NCBI GenBank assembly: GCA_001917535.1
Contig: MNEF01000020.1
Span: forward strand, 1-44,692
Reading direction: 5' to 3'
Length of the DNA: 44,692 nt
Source: Candidatus Rokubacteria bacterium 13_1_40CM_69_27
GTDB lineage: Bacteria > Methylomirabilota > Methylomirabilia > Rokubacteriales > CSP1-6
A model generated the notes under the pieces. The model had not been told where the DNA came from and did not search any database. It saw only the letters and a program-made list of their open reading frames with translations. The translations under genes and the position numbers were made by a program. Shown here piece after piece: positions 16,972 to 24,495 of the stretch (within the stretch, counting starts at the first letter, position 1; the number at the start of each line of letters is the position of its first letter).

Positions 16972-17984
16972 TGCTGCGCCTCGTCGAGCGCGAGGACGGC
17001 GCCCCGCCGATCGCCGCGGGAGGGCCCGAGCCCGGCGGTGATTCGCGATCCGACGCCGAGCTGCTCGATGCCTACTCGCGGGCGGTGGTCTCCGTCGTCG
17101 AGGAGGTTGGCCCGGCCGTCGTCAGCATCACCGTCGCCGGGCGAGCGCGCGGTCCGGAGCACATGGGCGCCGGCTCGGGCGTGATCATTGCCCCCGACGG
17201 CTACGTGCTGACGAACAGTCACGTCGTGCACGGAGCGCGGCGCCTGGAGGTGACGCTGACCGACGGGCGCCAGGTTGAGGCCACGCTGGTCGGCGACGAT
17301 CCCGCGACCGACCTGGCCGTCATCCGCACGACGGGCGCGGGGCTGCCCCACGCGCGGCTCGGCGACTCGGCCGGCCTCCGGGTGGGCCAGCTCGTCATCG
17401 CGATCGGCAATCCCTTCGGGTTCCAGTCCACGGTCTCGGCCGGCGTCGTGAGCGCGCTGGGCCGCTCACTGCGCAGCATGACGGGGCGCCTGATCGAGAA
17501 CGTCATCCAGACGGACGTTGCTCTCAATCCGGGCAACTCGGGCGGTCCGCTGGTGGACTCGCGGGGACGGGTCGTCGGCATCAACACCGCCATCATCGCG
17601 CTGGCGCAGGGCATCAGCTTCGCCATCCCTATCGCCACCGCGACCTGGGTCGTTCCTCAGCTGTTGACCCATGGGCGCGTCCGCCGCGCGTACCTGGGCC
17701 TTGTCGCTCAGTCGCGGGCGGTCGATCGGCGCGTGGCGCGGGGGCAAGAGCTCGCCAACGAGCACGGGCTGGAGGTCGTCTCGATCGAGTCGGGCGGACC
17801 GGCCGCGCGGGCGGGGCTTCGGGAAGGGGACGTGCTGGTCGCGGTTGACGACCGGGCGATCACGCGAGTCGACGACCTGCACCGTCTGCTTGCCGAATCG
17901 GCGATCGGCCGGACGCTCGGCGTGACGGTGCTCCGCGGCCTCGGGCGCTTGGACCTCGCCGTGATCCCTGCGGAGGCGCCCTGA
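16971..17984 (+). CDS. HtrA/DegP-like serine protease with PDZ domain
   Basis: This 337-residue trypsin-fold protease carries the S1C triad: His in LTNSHVVHGA, Asp in DPATDLAVIRT and Ser in LNPGNSGGPLV. One PDZ domain occupies the C-terminal 90 residues (GGPAARAGLREGDVLVAVDD). Unlike classical DegP it has neither a signal peptide nor a membrane segment, so it appears cytoplasmic unless held by the small membrane protein encoded just upstream. The overlap TGATG couples the two genes. Length fits single-PDZ DegS/HhoA-type members. A hairpin at 17982-18005 ends the transcript. Confidence 0.88.
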   Translation: MLRLVEREDGAPPIAAGGPEPGGDSRSDAELLDAYSRAVVSVVEEVGPAVVSITVAGRARGPEHMGAGSGVIIAPDGYVLTNSHVVHGARRLEVTLTDGRQVEATLVGDDPATDLAVIRTTGAGLPHARLGDSAGLRVGQLVIAIGNPFGFQSTVSAGVVSALGRSLRSMTGRLIENVIQTDVALNPGNSGGPLVDSRGRVVGINTAIIALAQGISFAIPIATATWVVPQLLTHGRVRRAYLGLVAQSRAVDRRVARGQELANEHGLEVVSIESGGPAARAGLREGDVLVAVDDRAITRVDDLHRLLAESAIGRTLGVTVLRGLGRLDLAVIPAEAP

Positions 17985-18005
17985 AGCGCGGCTAGGCGCG
18001 CTTCA
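17982..18005. terminator. bidirectional hairpin between convergent genes
   Basis: TGAAGCGCG (17982-17990) pairs perfectly with CGCGCTTCA (17997-18005) across a 6-base loop. It spans the stop codon of the protease, while the stop codon of the convergent mini-gene is in its loop. No T-run follows on the plus strand. Confidence 0.5.
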
Positions 18006-18075
18006 TCGGGCGGCCGCAGCAGATCTTCTGCACCATTGCGACCTTCCCGCACTTCGCGCAGCGAAATCCGGCCAT
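17992..18075 (-). CDS. 27-residue zinc-ribbon peptide, desulforedoxin-like
   Basis: The minus strand encodes MAGFRCAKCGKVAMVQKICC followed by GRPMKRA and a TAG stop. The pattern Cys-x2-Cys, a spacer of ten, then Cys-Cys-Gly and Met matches the iron or zinc site of desulforedoxin and of the N-terminal domain of desulfoferrodoxin, shortened by a few residues in the loop. An AGAGG lies just upstream of the ATG. The convergent protease gene and this one share a perfect hairpin at their stops, which supports a real gene end. Function unknown; a small metal-binding peptide is likely. Confidence 0.55.
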   Translation of the reverse strand: MAGFRCAKCGKVAMVQKICCGRPMKRA

Positions 18076-18149
18076 GGCTGACCTCTGCGGCGGCTAGCAG
18101 ACTGTCGGAGAATGGTCCCCGCCGACTGCGACTGCTGCTCGCCCTTTCG

Positions 18150-18223
18150 AGCGCCGGCGGAGCCGGCGCAACCCCTTCCTGGGGGAGGTTTCGGAGGGGG
18201 CCGTAACGTCCGCCCCCTCCGAT
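18150..18223 (-). repeat. palindromic repeat, intergenic copy (copy A)
   Basis: On the minus strand this starts at 18223 with TCGGAGGGGGC and GCCCCCTCCGA arms around a 10-base loop, then CCTCCCCCAGGA, GGGTTGCGCCGGC and a second palindrome GCGCCGGC/GCCGGCGC. The first 33 bases are identical to 35101-35133, and the rest is about 85-90% identical. It lies just behind the thiolase stop, where it may also act as a terminator. Confidence 0.8.
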
Positions 18224-18227
18224 TGGG

Positions 18228-19373
18228 CTACAGTCGCTCGATGATCGTCGCGATTCCCTGCCCGAAGCCGATGCACATGGTCTGAAGCCCGTACCTCTGG
18301 CCCGTCCGCTCCAGCTCGTGCAGCAGGCTCGTCATCAGCTTGGCGCCCGAGCAGCCCAGCGGATGGCCGAGCGCGATCGCCCCGCCGTTGACGTTCACCA
18401 AGTTCATATTGGGGTGCAGCTCCCGCTCCCAAGCGAGGACGACCGATGCAAACGCTTCGTTTATTTCGAAGAGACCGATGTCGTCCAGCTTCAGGCCCGC
18501 CTTCCTCAGCACGCGCTGGGTAGCGGGGATGGGCCCCGTCAGCATGATGGTGGGATCGACGCCGGCCAGCGCCGTGGCGACCACGCGAGCCCGCGGCCGG
18601 ACGCCCAGCGCCTTCGCCCTCTCCTCCGACATGAACATGAGCGCGGCGGCGCCGTCGGAGATCTGCGACGAATTGGCCGCGGTGACGACGCCCTCGGGCT
18701 TGAAGGACGGAGCCAGCGCGGCCATCTTCTCGCGGCTCACCGGCACCCGCACGCCCTCGTCGGTGTCGAAGATGGCGCCGTCCGGCAGCGTCACCGGCGC
18801 GATCTCGCGCTTGAAGCGGCCCCCGGCGGTGGCACGCCCGGCCTTCTCGTGGCTCTGGGCGGAGAATTCGTCCAGCTCCTCGCGTTTGAGGCCCCACTTC
18901 TCCGCGATCAGCTCGGCGGAGATGCCCTGGGGAACGATGTGGTAGCGCTCCTGCAGGGTCGGCGACAACGGCCCCTCGCCCGGGCCCATCGCATTCGAAC
19001 CCATCGGCACCCGCGTCATGTGCTCCACACCACCGGCGATCGCGCACTCGTACTGGCCGGCCATGACGCCCATCGCCGCGAAGTTCGCGGCCTGCTGGCC
19101 GGAGCCGCACATGCGGTCGAGGGTGACGCCGCAGACGTCGAGCGGGAGTCCCGCGATGAGCGCCGCGTTGCGCGCGATGTTCATCCCCTGCTCGCCGAGC
19201 TGGTCCACGCAGCCCAGGATCACATCCTCGACCTCGGTGGGATCGAGGCCGACCCGACGCACCAGCTCGCCCAGGACCCCGGCGACGAGATCGTCGGGAC
19301 GAACCGGCGACAGCTTGCCGTTCCTCTTCCCGACGGCGGTTCGCACGGCACCGACGATGACAGCGTCTCTCAT
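18228..19373 (-). CDS. acetyl-CoA C-acyltransferase (thiolase)
   Basis: This 381-residue degradative-type thiolase cleaves 3-ketoacyl-CoA to acetyl-CoA and a shortened acyl-CoA. The nucleophile is the Cys in LDRMCGSGQQA, the His is in GGAIALGHPLGCSGA, NEAF is present, and the C-terminal Cys motif is MCIGFGQGIA. Two of these differ slightly from the common NRxCSSG and CxGGGxG, which is seen in some family members. The ATG at 19373 follows GGGAGG. A FadR-like palindrome lies 18-35 bases upstream, so it is probably fatty-acyl-CoA regulated. It could finish the breakdown of box-pathway products (3-oxoadipyl-CoA) as well as fatty acids. Confidence 0.88.
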   Translation of the reverse strand: MRDAVIVGAVRTAVGKRNGKLSPVRPDDLVAGVLGELVRRVGLDPTEVEDVILGCVDQLGEQGMNIARNAALIAGLPLDVCGVTLDRMCGSGQQAANFAAMGVMAGQYECAIAGGVEHMTRVPMGSNAMGPGEGPLSPTLQERYHIVPQGISAELIAEKWGLKREELDEFSAQSHEKAGRATAGGRFKREIAPVTLPDGAIFDTDEGVRVPVSREKMAALAPSFKPEGVVTAANSSQISDGAAALMFMSEERAKALGVRPRARVVATALAGVDPTIMLTGPIPATQRVLRKAGLKLDDIGLFEINEAFASVVLAWERELHPNMNLVNVNGGAIALGHPLGCSGAKLMTSLLHELERTGQRYGLQTMCIGFGQGIATIIERL

Positions 19374-19390
19374 GGAGCCTCCCGTCCAAC

Positions 19391-19408
19391 TGAATGACGA
19401 TTCATTCT
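19391..19408. promoter_or_regulatory. FadR-like (TetR family) operator palindrome
   Basis: TGAATGACGATTCATTCT is a near-perfect inverted repeat (GAATGA, 4-base centre, TCATTC). It closely matches the TGAATGA...TCATTCA operators of TetR-family FadR regulators of beta-oxidation described in Bacillus. It fills the short gap between the phosphodiesterase stop and the thiolase ribosome site, so a repressor bound here would block thiolase transcription. Confidence 0.55.
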
Positions 19409-19409
19409 A

Positions 19410-20708
19410 TCACGCGGCGAAAACCTCGCCCAACGCGCGGCCCTCGGTGGCGCCGATTTTCAGGCCCAGCACGTGCGCGAGCGTCGGCGCCACATCGCGG
19501 CTCCTGATCTGGGCCAGTCGTTTGCCTCGCGCGATGCCCGGCCCGGCGGCCAGGAAGAAGGCGCCGTTGTCCGGATAGGTCGGCCGCTGGCCGTGGGTGC
19601 CGCGATAGCGCGGAGGGCCGACGATATCGTCGCCTCGGGCGTCGTCGACGAAGCAGTAGCCGGGCGCCGCCTCGACGAGCAGATCGCCGACGTGCGCGTT
19701 CTCGGACGGCGTCGGCAGCCCGAGCGCCGCATAGCCCGCCTCGGTCCAGACTCCCGCCACCCCTTCCAGCGCGGCCAGCTCGGCGGCGAGGTCGCGGAGC
19801 AGTCGCTCGTGGTTGCCGGCCCCGAGGGCATAGAGATAGCCGGCGCCGTGATTCATGACGAAGCGCGCCTCGCCGCCGCTCACGCGCCCCCCGGCGTCGA
19901 CGCGGAGCGCGCCGAGCTGGCGGAGCCGGACGTTCATCCGGATCTCCCGCGCCACCGGCAAAAACCCGTGATCGGAGACGACGAACAGCACCGTGTGGTC
20001 CGTCAACTCGGCGGCGGGGAGCGTGGCGAGGAAGCGGCCGATGAGCCCATCGACGTAGGCGATCGCCCAGTAGGCCTCCGGCGACCGGGGCCCGTGGAGG
20101 TGCTGGAAGCTGTCCACGCAGAGGAAGTGCAGCAGCAGGAGATCGGGCGCGTGGCGACGGACGACGTGGGCCGCCAGGTCGGCGACCATCGCGTCCTTCA
20201 GGAACCGCTTGGGCAGCTGCGCCCACTCCCCCTGCCGATCGAGGGGATAGCCCAGCGACCCGAGCTCCGTCCACACGGCGCGGGGCGTCTGGGTCTCGAA
20301 GATCTTCTGGTCCTTGAAGAAGGGCAGGCAGAAATCGATCGAGGCGCAGTTGCGCGTCGCCGGCCAGTCGATGGCTGCCGTCCGCAGCCCCGCCGCCCGG
20401 GCGTGGTCGTACACGGTCGGCGCGCGCAGGAGGTCGGGGGCGTCGTAGACGGGATCGCCGGTGAGATCTTCGGGGCGGGCCGTCGCGCGATTGAGGATGC
20501 TGTTGCCCACCACGCCGTGGCGCGCCGGGCTCACGCCGGTCACCAGGCTGACGTGGGCGGGCCAGGTGGTGCTGGGGAACACGGTTTCCATCCGGCCGGC
20601 GACGATGCCGCGCTCGCCGAGCGCGCGAAGGGCGGGCAGGCTCGCCGCCGGATCGTCCCAGTAGAAGGCGGCCAGGCCGTCGATGCTGATGACGATCGCG
20701 CGCGTCAC
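19410..20708 (-). CDS. nucleotide pyrophosphatase/phosphodiesterase (alkaline-phosphatase fold)
   Basis: This 432-residue enzyme has the two-zinc site of the NPP/autotaxin group: Asp in VISIDGL, the Thr nucleophile in FPSTTWPAH, Asp and His in VDSFQHLHG, Asp-His in VSDHGF and His in GTHGQRPTY. It hydrolyses phosphodiester or pyrophosphate bonds of nucleotides or similar esters. No signal peptide is visible, so it appears cytoplasmic, which is less common in the family. The start is a GTG at 20708. It lies between the decayed EamA gene and the thiolase, on the same strand as both. Confidence 0.82.
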   Translation of the reverse strand: MTRAIVISIDGLAAFYWDDPAASLPALRALGERGIVAGRMETVFPSTTWPAHVSLVTGVSPARHGVVGNSILNRATARPEDLTGDPVYDAPDLLRAPTVYDHARAAGLRTAAIDWPATRNCASIDFCLPFFKDQKIFETQTPRAVWTELGSLGYPLDRQGEWAQLPKRFLKDAMVADLAAHVVRRHAPDLLLLHFLCVDSFQHLHGPRSPEAYWAIAYVDGLIGRFLATLPAAELTDHTVLFVVSDHGFLPVAREIRMNVRLRQLGALRVDAGGRVSGGEARFVMNHGAGYLYALGAGNHERLLRDLAAELAALEGVAGVWTEAGYAALGLPTPSENAHVGDLLVEAAPGYCFVDDARGDDIVGPPRYRGTHGQRPTYPDNGAFFLAAGPGIARGKRLAQIRSRDVAPTLAHVLGLKIGATEGRALGEVFAA

Positions 20709-20712
20709 CGCG

Positions 20713-21398
20713 TCAGACCCGCCGGGCCACCAGGTCGATGGCCGCGATCACGCACGAGCCAGATGCGACCAGAGGAAGCGCTCGCCGAGGACGAGCTAGG
20801 AGAGCAGCACCGCGCTCACCGGCAGCGATGCCGTAAGAGCCGATGGCGATCCAGTCGCCGCCCTCCAGGCGCCGAAGATCGAAGCGCCGGGCCTCCCAGG
20901 GCAGGCACATGACCAGCCCCAGCGTGCTCATGCCCGTCGCCATGGCCAGCGGGCTGAGCCGGCGCGAGAGGATCTTGCCACAGACGACGTAGGCGGCCTC
21001 ACCGACGACGGCGCCGAACACGAGCAGATTGCCCGCCGGCGGATCGGCGCCCCCCGTGGAGGCGCCGGCCCCCAATCCGTTGATCGCGACCAGGCGAGGA
21101 CGGCGAGGCCGAGGGCTGCCGCCGCCGCACTGGTCAGGGTGAAGCCGTAGAGGAGCAGCGTGTTGAACGCGAAGATCCCGGTGAAGGCCTGGAGCGTCAA
21201 CACGGCCGCGTCGCGCCGCTTCATGGCCGGCAGGCCGCGTTCCCGCAAAAGCAGGAGCGGGAGCAGGATCGGCGAGGCCAGCGCGAAGCGCAGGCCGGCG
21301 ACGAGGAGCACGGGGAGCGTGGCCACGACCATCTTCCCCACGACGACCGAGCTGCCGACGATGGCCATGGCCGCGCTCAGCTCGAGGTACGCGCGCAA
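20713..21398 (-). pseudogene. EamA/DMT-type transporter, multiply broken
   Basis: Pieces of a ten-helix drug/metabolite exporter are still readable. From about 21390, MAIVGSSVVVGKMVVATLPV to GFTLTSAAAA is the first EamA repeat. The next 35 or so residues are missing; the text jumps to LGLAVLAW and shifts frame near 21085. LLVFGAVVGEAAYVVCGKIL to WIAIGSYGI is the second repeat, then another block is missing and LPVSAVLLS is followed by an in-frame TAG (20796-20798), LVLGERFLWSHL and another stop. At least two internal deletions, a frameshift and stop codons make this a clear relic. It trails the ttuA gene on the same strand. Confidence 0.85.
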
Positions 21399-21427
21399 CG
21401 CCGGGGCCGGAACGGATCGGCTCGGCG

Positions 21428-22330
21428 CTAGGTCGCGCGCTTGACCTGGTCGCTGAGCTTGCAGAACGCGCAGACCGTCCCCGTCGTCACCTGCCCGCAG
21501 CGCACGCACTCCTGCAGCGAGACCGCCTCGGCGCGCTCGAAGGCGGCCCGGGCCTTGTCGAGGAAGCCGAACAGGAAGTTGTGCTTGGCCCCGGGCGAGG
21601 CGTCCTCCATCCGGCTGAGGATCTCCTTGTACATGATCGAGGTGGCGCCCTTGGCGAACGGGCATTCCTCGACGATGTAGTCGATCCGTCTCAGGAAGGC
21701 GTAGGCGGCGGCCTCGCGCTCGGACAGGCGGTAGAGGGGCTTGACCCGCCGCACGAGCTTGGGATGCGTGGAGGCCAGCGCGGGCGATTGGCGCGGCAGC
21801 GCCTCCGTCTGCCAGTGCATGACCGAGCCGAAGAGCGTCGCCGCCTCGTCGTCGAGGTTGTGACCGGTGGCCACGACGGGGAACCCGTGCTCCAGCGCCA
21901 CGCGGTTCATCAGGTAGCGCTTGCTGAGGCCGCAGCCCGAGCAGGGCGGGCGCCGCGTGACCTCCTTGATGACGGGCACCGGCGCCCCCACCTCGTCCGC
22001 CACGCCCGTCACGATGAGCGGCACCTCGCGGGCGGCGGCGAAGGCCTCGCACTTGGCCTTCGATTCCACCGAATAGTCGTAGATCCCCAGATCGAGGTAG
22101 AGGCCGCTCGTCTGGTAGCCCTCCTCGATCAGCACGTCCCAGAGCCCCAGCGAGTCCTTGCCGCCGGACACCGCCACCAGCACGCGCTCGTCGCGGGTGA
22201 ACATCCGGTGCTTGCGGATCGCCTCCCGCACCTGATTACGGAAGAACTCGAGGAAGTCGGGCGCGCAGAAGGCGGCGTTGTGCCGCCGCAGCTCGATGAC
22301 CGCGCCCGTCCCGCACTTCCGGCACTTCAT
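21428..22330 (-). CDS. ttuA: TtuA/Ncs6-family tRNA 2-thiolation enzyme
   Basis: This 300-residue PP-loop enzyme activates uridine in tRNA with ATP so that sulfur can be added at C2 (m5U54 in the TtuA branch). It has an N-terminal zinc finger (Cys3, Cys6, Cys22), the SGGKDS P-loop at 55-60, and the iron-sulfur cysteines Cys130 and Cys133 in RPPCSGCGLSKR with Cys223 in VEECPFA. A C-terminal zinc finger reads CVRCG...CAFC. Each matches TtuA-type members. The gene encoding a TtuB-like sulfur carrier ends 8 bases upstream, so the two form a donor-enzyme pair. TtuA assignment over another TIGR00269-group activity rests on that pairing. Confidence 0.82.
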   Translation of the reverse strand: MKCRKCGTGAVIELRRHNAAFCAPDFLEFFRNQVREAIRKHRMFTRDERVLVAVSGGKDSLGLWDVLIEEGYQTSGLYLDLGIYDYSVESKAKCEAFAAAREVPLIVTGVADEVGAPVPVIKEVTRRPPCSGCGLSKRYLMNRVALEHGFPVVATGHNLDDEAATLFGSVMHWQTEALPRQSPALASTHPKLVRRVKPLYRLSEREAAAYAFLRRIDYIVEECPFAKGATSIMYKEILSRMEDASPGAKHNFLFGFLDKARAAFERAEAVSLQECVRCGQVTTGTVCAFCKLSDQVKRAT

Positions 22331-22338
22331 GATGGGGC

Positions 22339-22533
22339 CTAGCCTCCCGACATCACCGGCCGCAGCTCGATCGTGTCCTCGTCGGCCACGACCTGGTCGG
22401 CGGTGATGAGCGTGTCGCCCCGGATCACCAGCACGGTCTCGGGAATGACGTCCAGCTCCTTCAACACGTCGCGCACGCGACGCCCGCCCGCCACCTCGAC
22501 CTCGCGCCGTGGATTGCGCAGCACCACCCTCAT
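22339..22533 (-). CDS. ttuB: ThiS/MoaD-like sulfur carrier (TtuB-like)
   Basis: This 64-residue ubiquitin-like protein starts MRVVLRNPRREVEVAGG and ends in the diagnostic Gly-Gly (ELRPVMSGG), the site of C-terminal thiocarboxylation. DTLITADQVVADEDTIELRP is the typical last-strand region of ThiS/MoaD folds. It lies directly upstream of the ttuA-like gene, so it most likely supplies sulfur for tRNA thiolation rather than thiamin or molybdopterin synthesis; no such genes are near. The ATG at 22533 is the natural start for a protein of this family's length; a longer upstream reading would cross the divergent promoter gap. Confidence 0.78.
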   Translation of the reverse strand: MRVVLRNPRREVEVAGGRRVRDVLKELDVIPETVLVIRGDTLITADQVVADEDTIELRPVMSGG

Positions 22534-22642
22534 GCTGGTGAGATCCCCCCGCGTTCCTCGTGAACGTGCTGAGTATACCGCGGGTTGGCGAGGCCGGCCG
22601 CGCGTGCTAGAGTCCCGCCACACCAGTCACGAGGAGGCGCCG

Positions 22643-23149
22643 ATGGCCCTCATCGCACTGATCGGCCCTGCTCGGGGGTCACATCGAGGCAATCGTGGCG
22701 CAGCCAGGGGAGGTCCGACCGCTGGTCGAGGCAAAGAAGATGCGCGTCCTCCTCGTCTTTCAGAGCACGCGTAACCGCGTCTTCCCCGACGAGCCGACCG
22801 CGAAGGAGCTGGGCTGCTCCTCCTCTGCCTGGTCGGCGCCTACAGCTTGAGTAACAGCCTGCTCGACCTCTGGGCCCTCGTCGGCTCCGGCATCTTCGGC
22901 TACGGGCTGCGCAAGCTCGCCATCGATCCCTCGCCCCTGGTGGTGGCGCTCGTGCTCGGCCCGCTCATGGAGAAGACGCTACGCCAGTCGCTCTTCATGG
23001 CGCGTGGCGACTGGCTGGAGATCGTCGGGCGGCCGTTGACCGCGAGCCTCCTCGGCCTGGGAGCGCTGGCGCTGGTGGCGCCGCCCTTCGTGCGGCTCAC
23101 CCGACGGCGGCGGGCGGCTGGCCCTCAGCTCTCGGGGGCGGCCGAATGA
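22643..23149 (+). pseudogene. tripartite tricarboxylate transporter relic (TctC end fused to TctA end)
   Basis: Two transporter remnants are joined. After a GAGGAGG and an ATG (MALIALIGPA), the reading shifts frame near 22664 into GGHIEAIVAQPGEVRPLVEA and RNRVFPDEPTAKELG, the C-terminal part of a Bug/TctC periplasmic binding protein. Near 22810 it changes frame again into LLCLVGAYSLSNSLLDLWAL and GLRKLAIDPSPLVVALVLGP, the last membrane helices of the large permease TctA. The rest of both genes and all of TctB are gone. A large deletion between tctC and tctA explains this. The final stop overlaps the Nudix start (ATGA), so the relic may still provide translational coupling. Confidence 0.8.
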
Positions 23150-23706
23150 GCGCCGAGCGCCCCGCCCTCGCCCGCGCCCCCTGGAGCACGCTGTCCACCC
23201 GGCGCGTCTACGAGAACGCGTGGATCCGCGTGCGCGAGGACCTGGCCGAGCTGCCCGACGGGCGCACCACACCGTACGGCGTCGTCGAGTGCCGGCCGTG
23301 CGTCGGCATCCTGCCCTTCCTCGACGCCTCGACCGTCGTGCTCGTCGGCCAGTACCGCTACGTCGCCCGCGCCTTCCGCTGGGAGATGCCGACGGGCGCG
23401 ATACATCCCGACGAGAGCGAGGAGGCGGCGGTGCAGCGCGAGCTACGGGAGGAAGCCGGCTACGAGGCCGAGCGGCTCGTCAAGCTCTGCACGTTCGATA
23501 CCTCGAAGAGCGTCCTCGACGAGACCGCCCACCTCTACCTGGCCGAAGGGCTCCGGCCGGCGGACACCCAGCCCGACCCGACGGAGTTCATCGAGGTTCG
23601 ACCGTTCCCCTTCGCCGAGGTGCTGAGAATGGTGGAGACCAGCGAGATCAAGGACGCGATGACCGTCATCGCCGTGGTGCAGGCCGCGCGGCGTCTGGGG
23701 CTCTGA
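23146..23706 (+). CDS. Nudix hydrolase, ADP-ribose pyrophosphatase-like
   Basis: This 186-residue protein contains the Nudix box at about residues 85-107, with GAIHPDESEEAAVQRELREE then AGY, including the REL-EE metal-binding glutamates. The flanking sequence (VVLVGQYRYVARAFRWEMPT before the box; TFDTSKSVLDETAHLYLAEG after) is of the NudF/ADP-ribose pyrophosphatase type, which cleaves ADP-ribose or similar nucleotide sugars in the cytoplasm. The ATG overlaps the stop of the TctA relic (ATGA). It is convergent with the anti-sigma gene, and a small hairpin covers both stops. Confidence 0.85.
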   Translation: MSAERPALARAPWSTLSTRRVYENAWIRVREDLAELPDGRTTPYGVVECRPCVGILPFLDASTVVLVGQYRYVARAFRWEMPTGAIHPDESEEAAVQRELREEAGYEAERLVKLCTFDTSKSVLDETAHLYLAEGLRPADTQPDPTEFIEVRPFPFAEVLRMVETSEIKDAMTVIAVVQAARRLGL

Positions 23707-23718
23707 GGCTGCGCCTCA
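23704..23718. terminator. small hairpin shared by convergent gene ends
   Basis: TGAGGC (23704-23709) and GCCTCA (23713-23718) form a 6-base stem with a TGC loop across the stops of the Nudix and anti-sigma genes. There is no T-run; it is a weak candidate. Confidence 0.3.
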
Positions 23719-24495
23719 CTCCTTCGAGGAGGCGAGGACGATCGGGCCGGTCGGCGCGGGCACGCCGCCGGCGGGCTCCAGCGTGACGGCGAAGACGTCC
23801 ACCCGCCCTCCGACGGGCGCGACCTTCTGGCTGGCCTGGCCGGAGCCGTCGACCTGAAAGACGCCGGCCGGGCTCGGCTTTCCACGCGTGATGGTCCACA
23901 GCTCGTATGTCTTGCCGGGGGACGCGGGCGGAAGCTTCGCCACGAACACGTGACCGCCGGCCGTCTCGTGCCAGATCACGCGGCCCCGCGCCTCGGGGCT
24001 GGGGCCGGCGCCGCGCAGCGCGATCACGCGTGTCACGGGATCGCGTAGCAGCTCGACGACCCCCTGATAGAGAGCCACGCGCTCGCGCAGCCCGGCTTCC
24101 TCGCCGCGGAGCGCGCTGGTCTCGCGCGCGAGCTTTCCCAGCCGCGCTTCGTAGCGGGCGGCGACGTACATCCCGGCGAGGAAGCCGCCGACGATCATCG
24201 CCGCCACCGTGGCGATCGTCCAGCGCAGCCAGGCGGCGCGGAGGTCGTCGCGCCTCCTCGGTGCGGGCCCGGTCGCCGCCATCCGACCCAGGAGCGCTTC
24301 CTTGACCTGTGGCGGCGGCGCGGCCGCGGGCGTCTCCCGCGCCAGCGCCGCCAGCGCCTGGCGGGAATCGCGCAGCGTCGCCTCGCAGCGGGCGCAGCTC
24401 TGCCCGAGGTGCGCCTCGAACTGCGCCAGCTCTTCGCCGTCGAGGGCGCCGAGCGCGTAGGCCGCCGCCTGCGTGTCGAACGGGTCGTGACTCAT
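23716..24495 (-). CDS. RskA-type anti-sigma factor
   Basis: This is a 259-residue single-pass membrane protein. The N-terminal zinc-binding anti-sigma domain has the HxxxCxxC motif in FEAHLGQSCARCEATL. One membrane helix follows at about 93-112 (IATVAAMIVGGFLAGMYVAA), and the extracytoplasmic part is an RskA domain (HVFVAKLPPASPGKTYELW, then AVTLEPAGGVPAPTGPIVL). It should hold the ECF sigma factor encoded just upstream at the membrane and release it on an envelope or oxidative signal. The ATG overlaps the sigma stop (ATGA), so the two are made together. Confidence 0.88.
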   Translation of the reverse strand: MSHDPFDTQAAAYALGALDGEELAQFEAHLGQSCARCEATLRDSRQALAALARETPAAAPPPQVKEALLGRMAATGPAPRRRDDLRAAWLRWTIATVAAMIVGGFLAGMYVAARYEARLGKLARETSALRGEEAGLRERVALYQGVVELLRDPVTRVIALRGAGPSPEARGRVIWHETAGGHVFVAKLPPASPGKTYELWTITRGKPSPAGVFQVDGSGQASQKVAPVGGRVDVFAVTLEPAGGVPAPTGPIVLASSKE

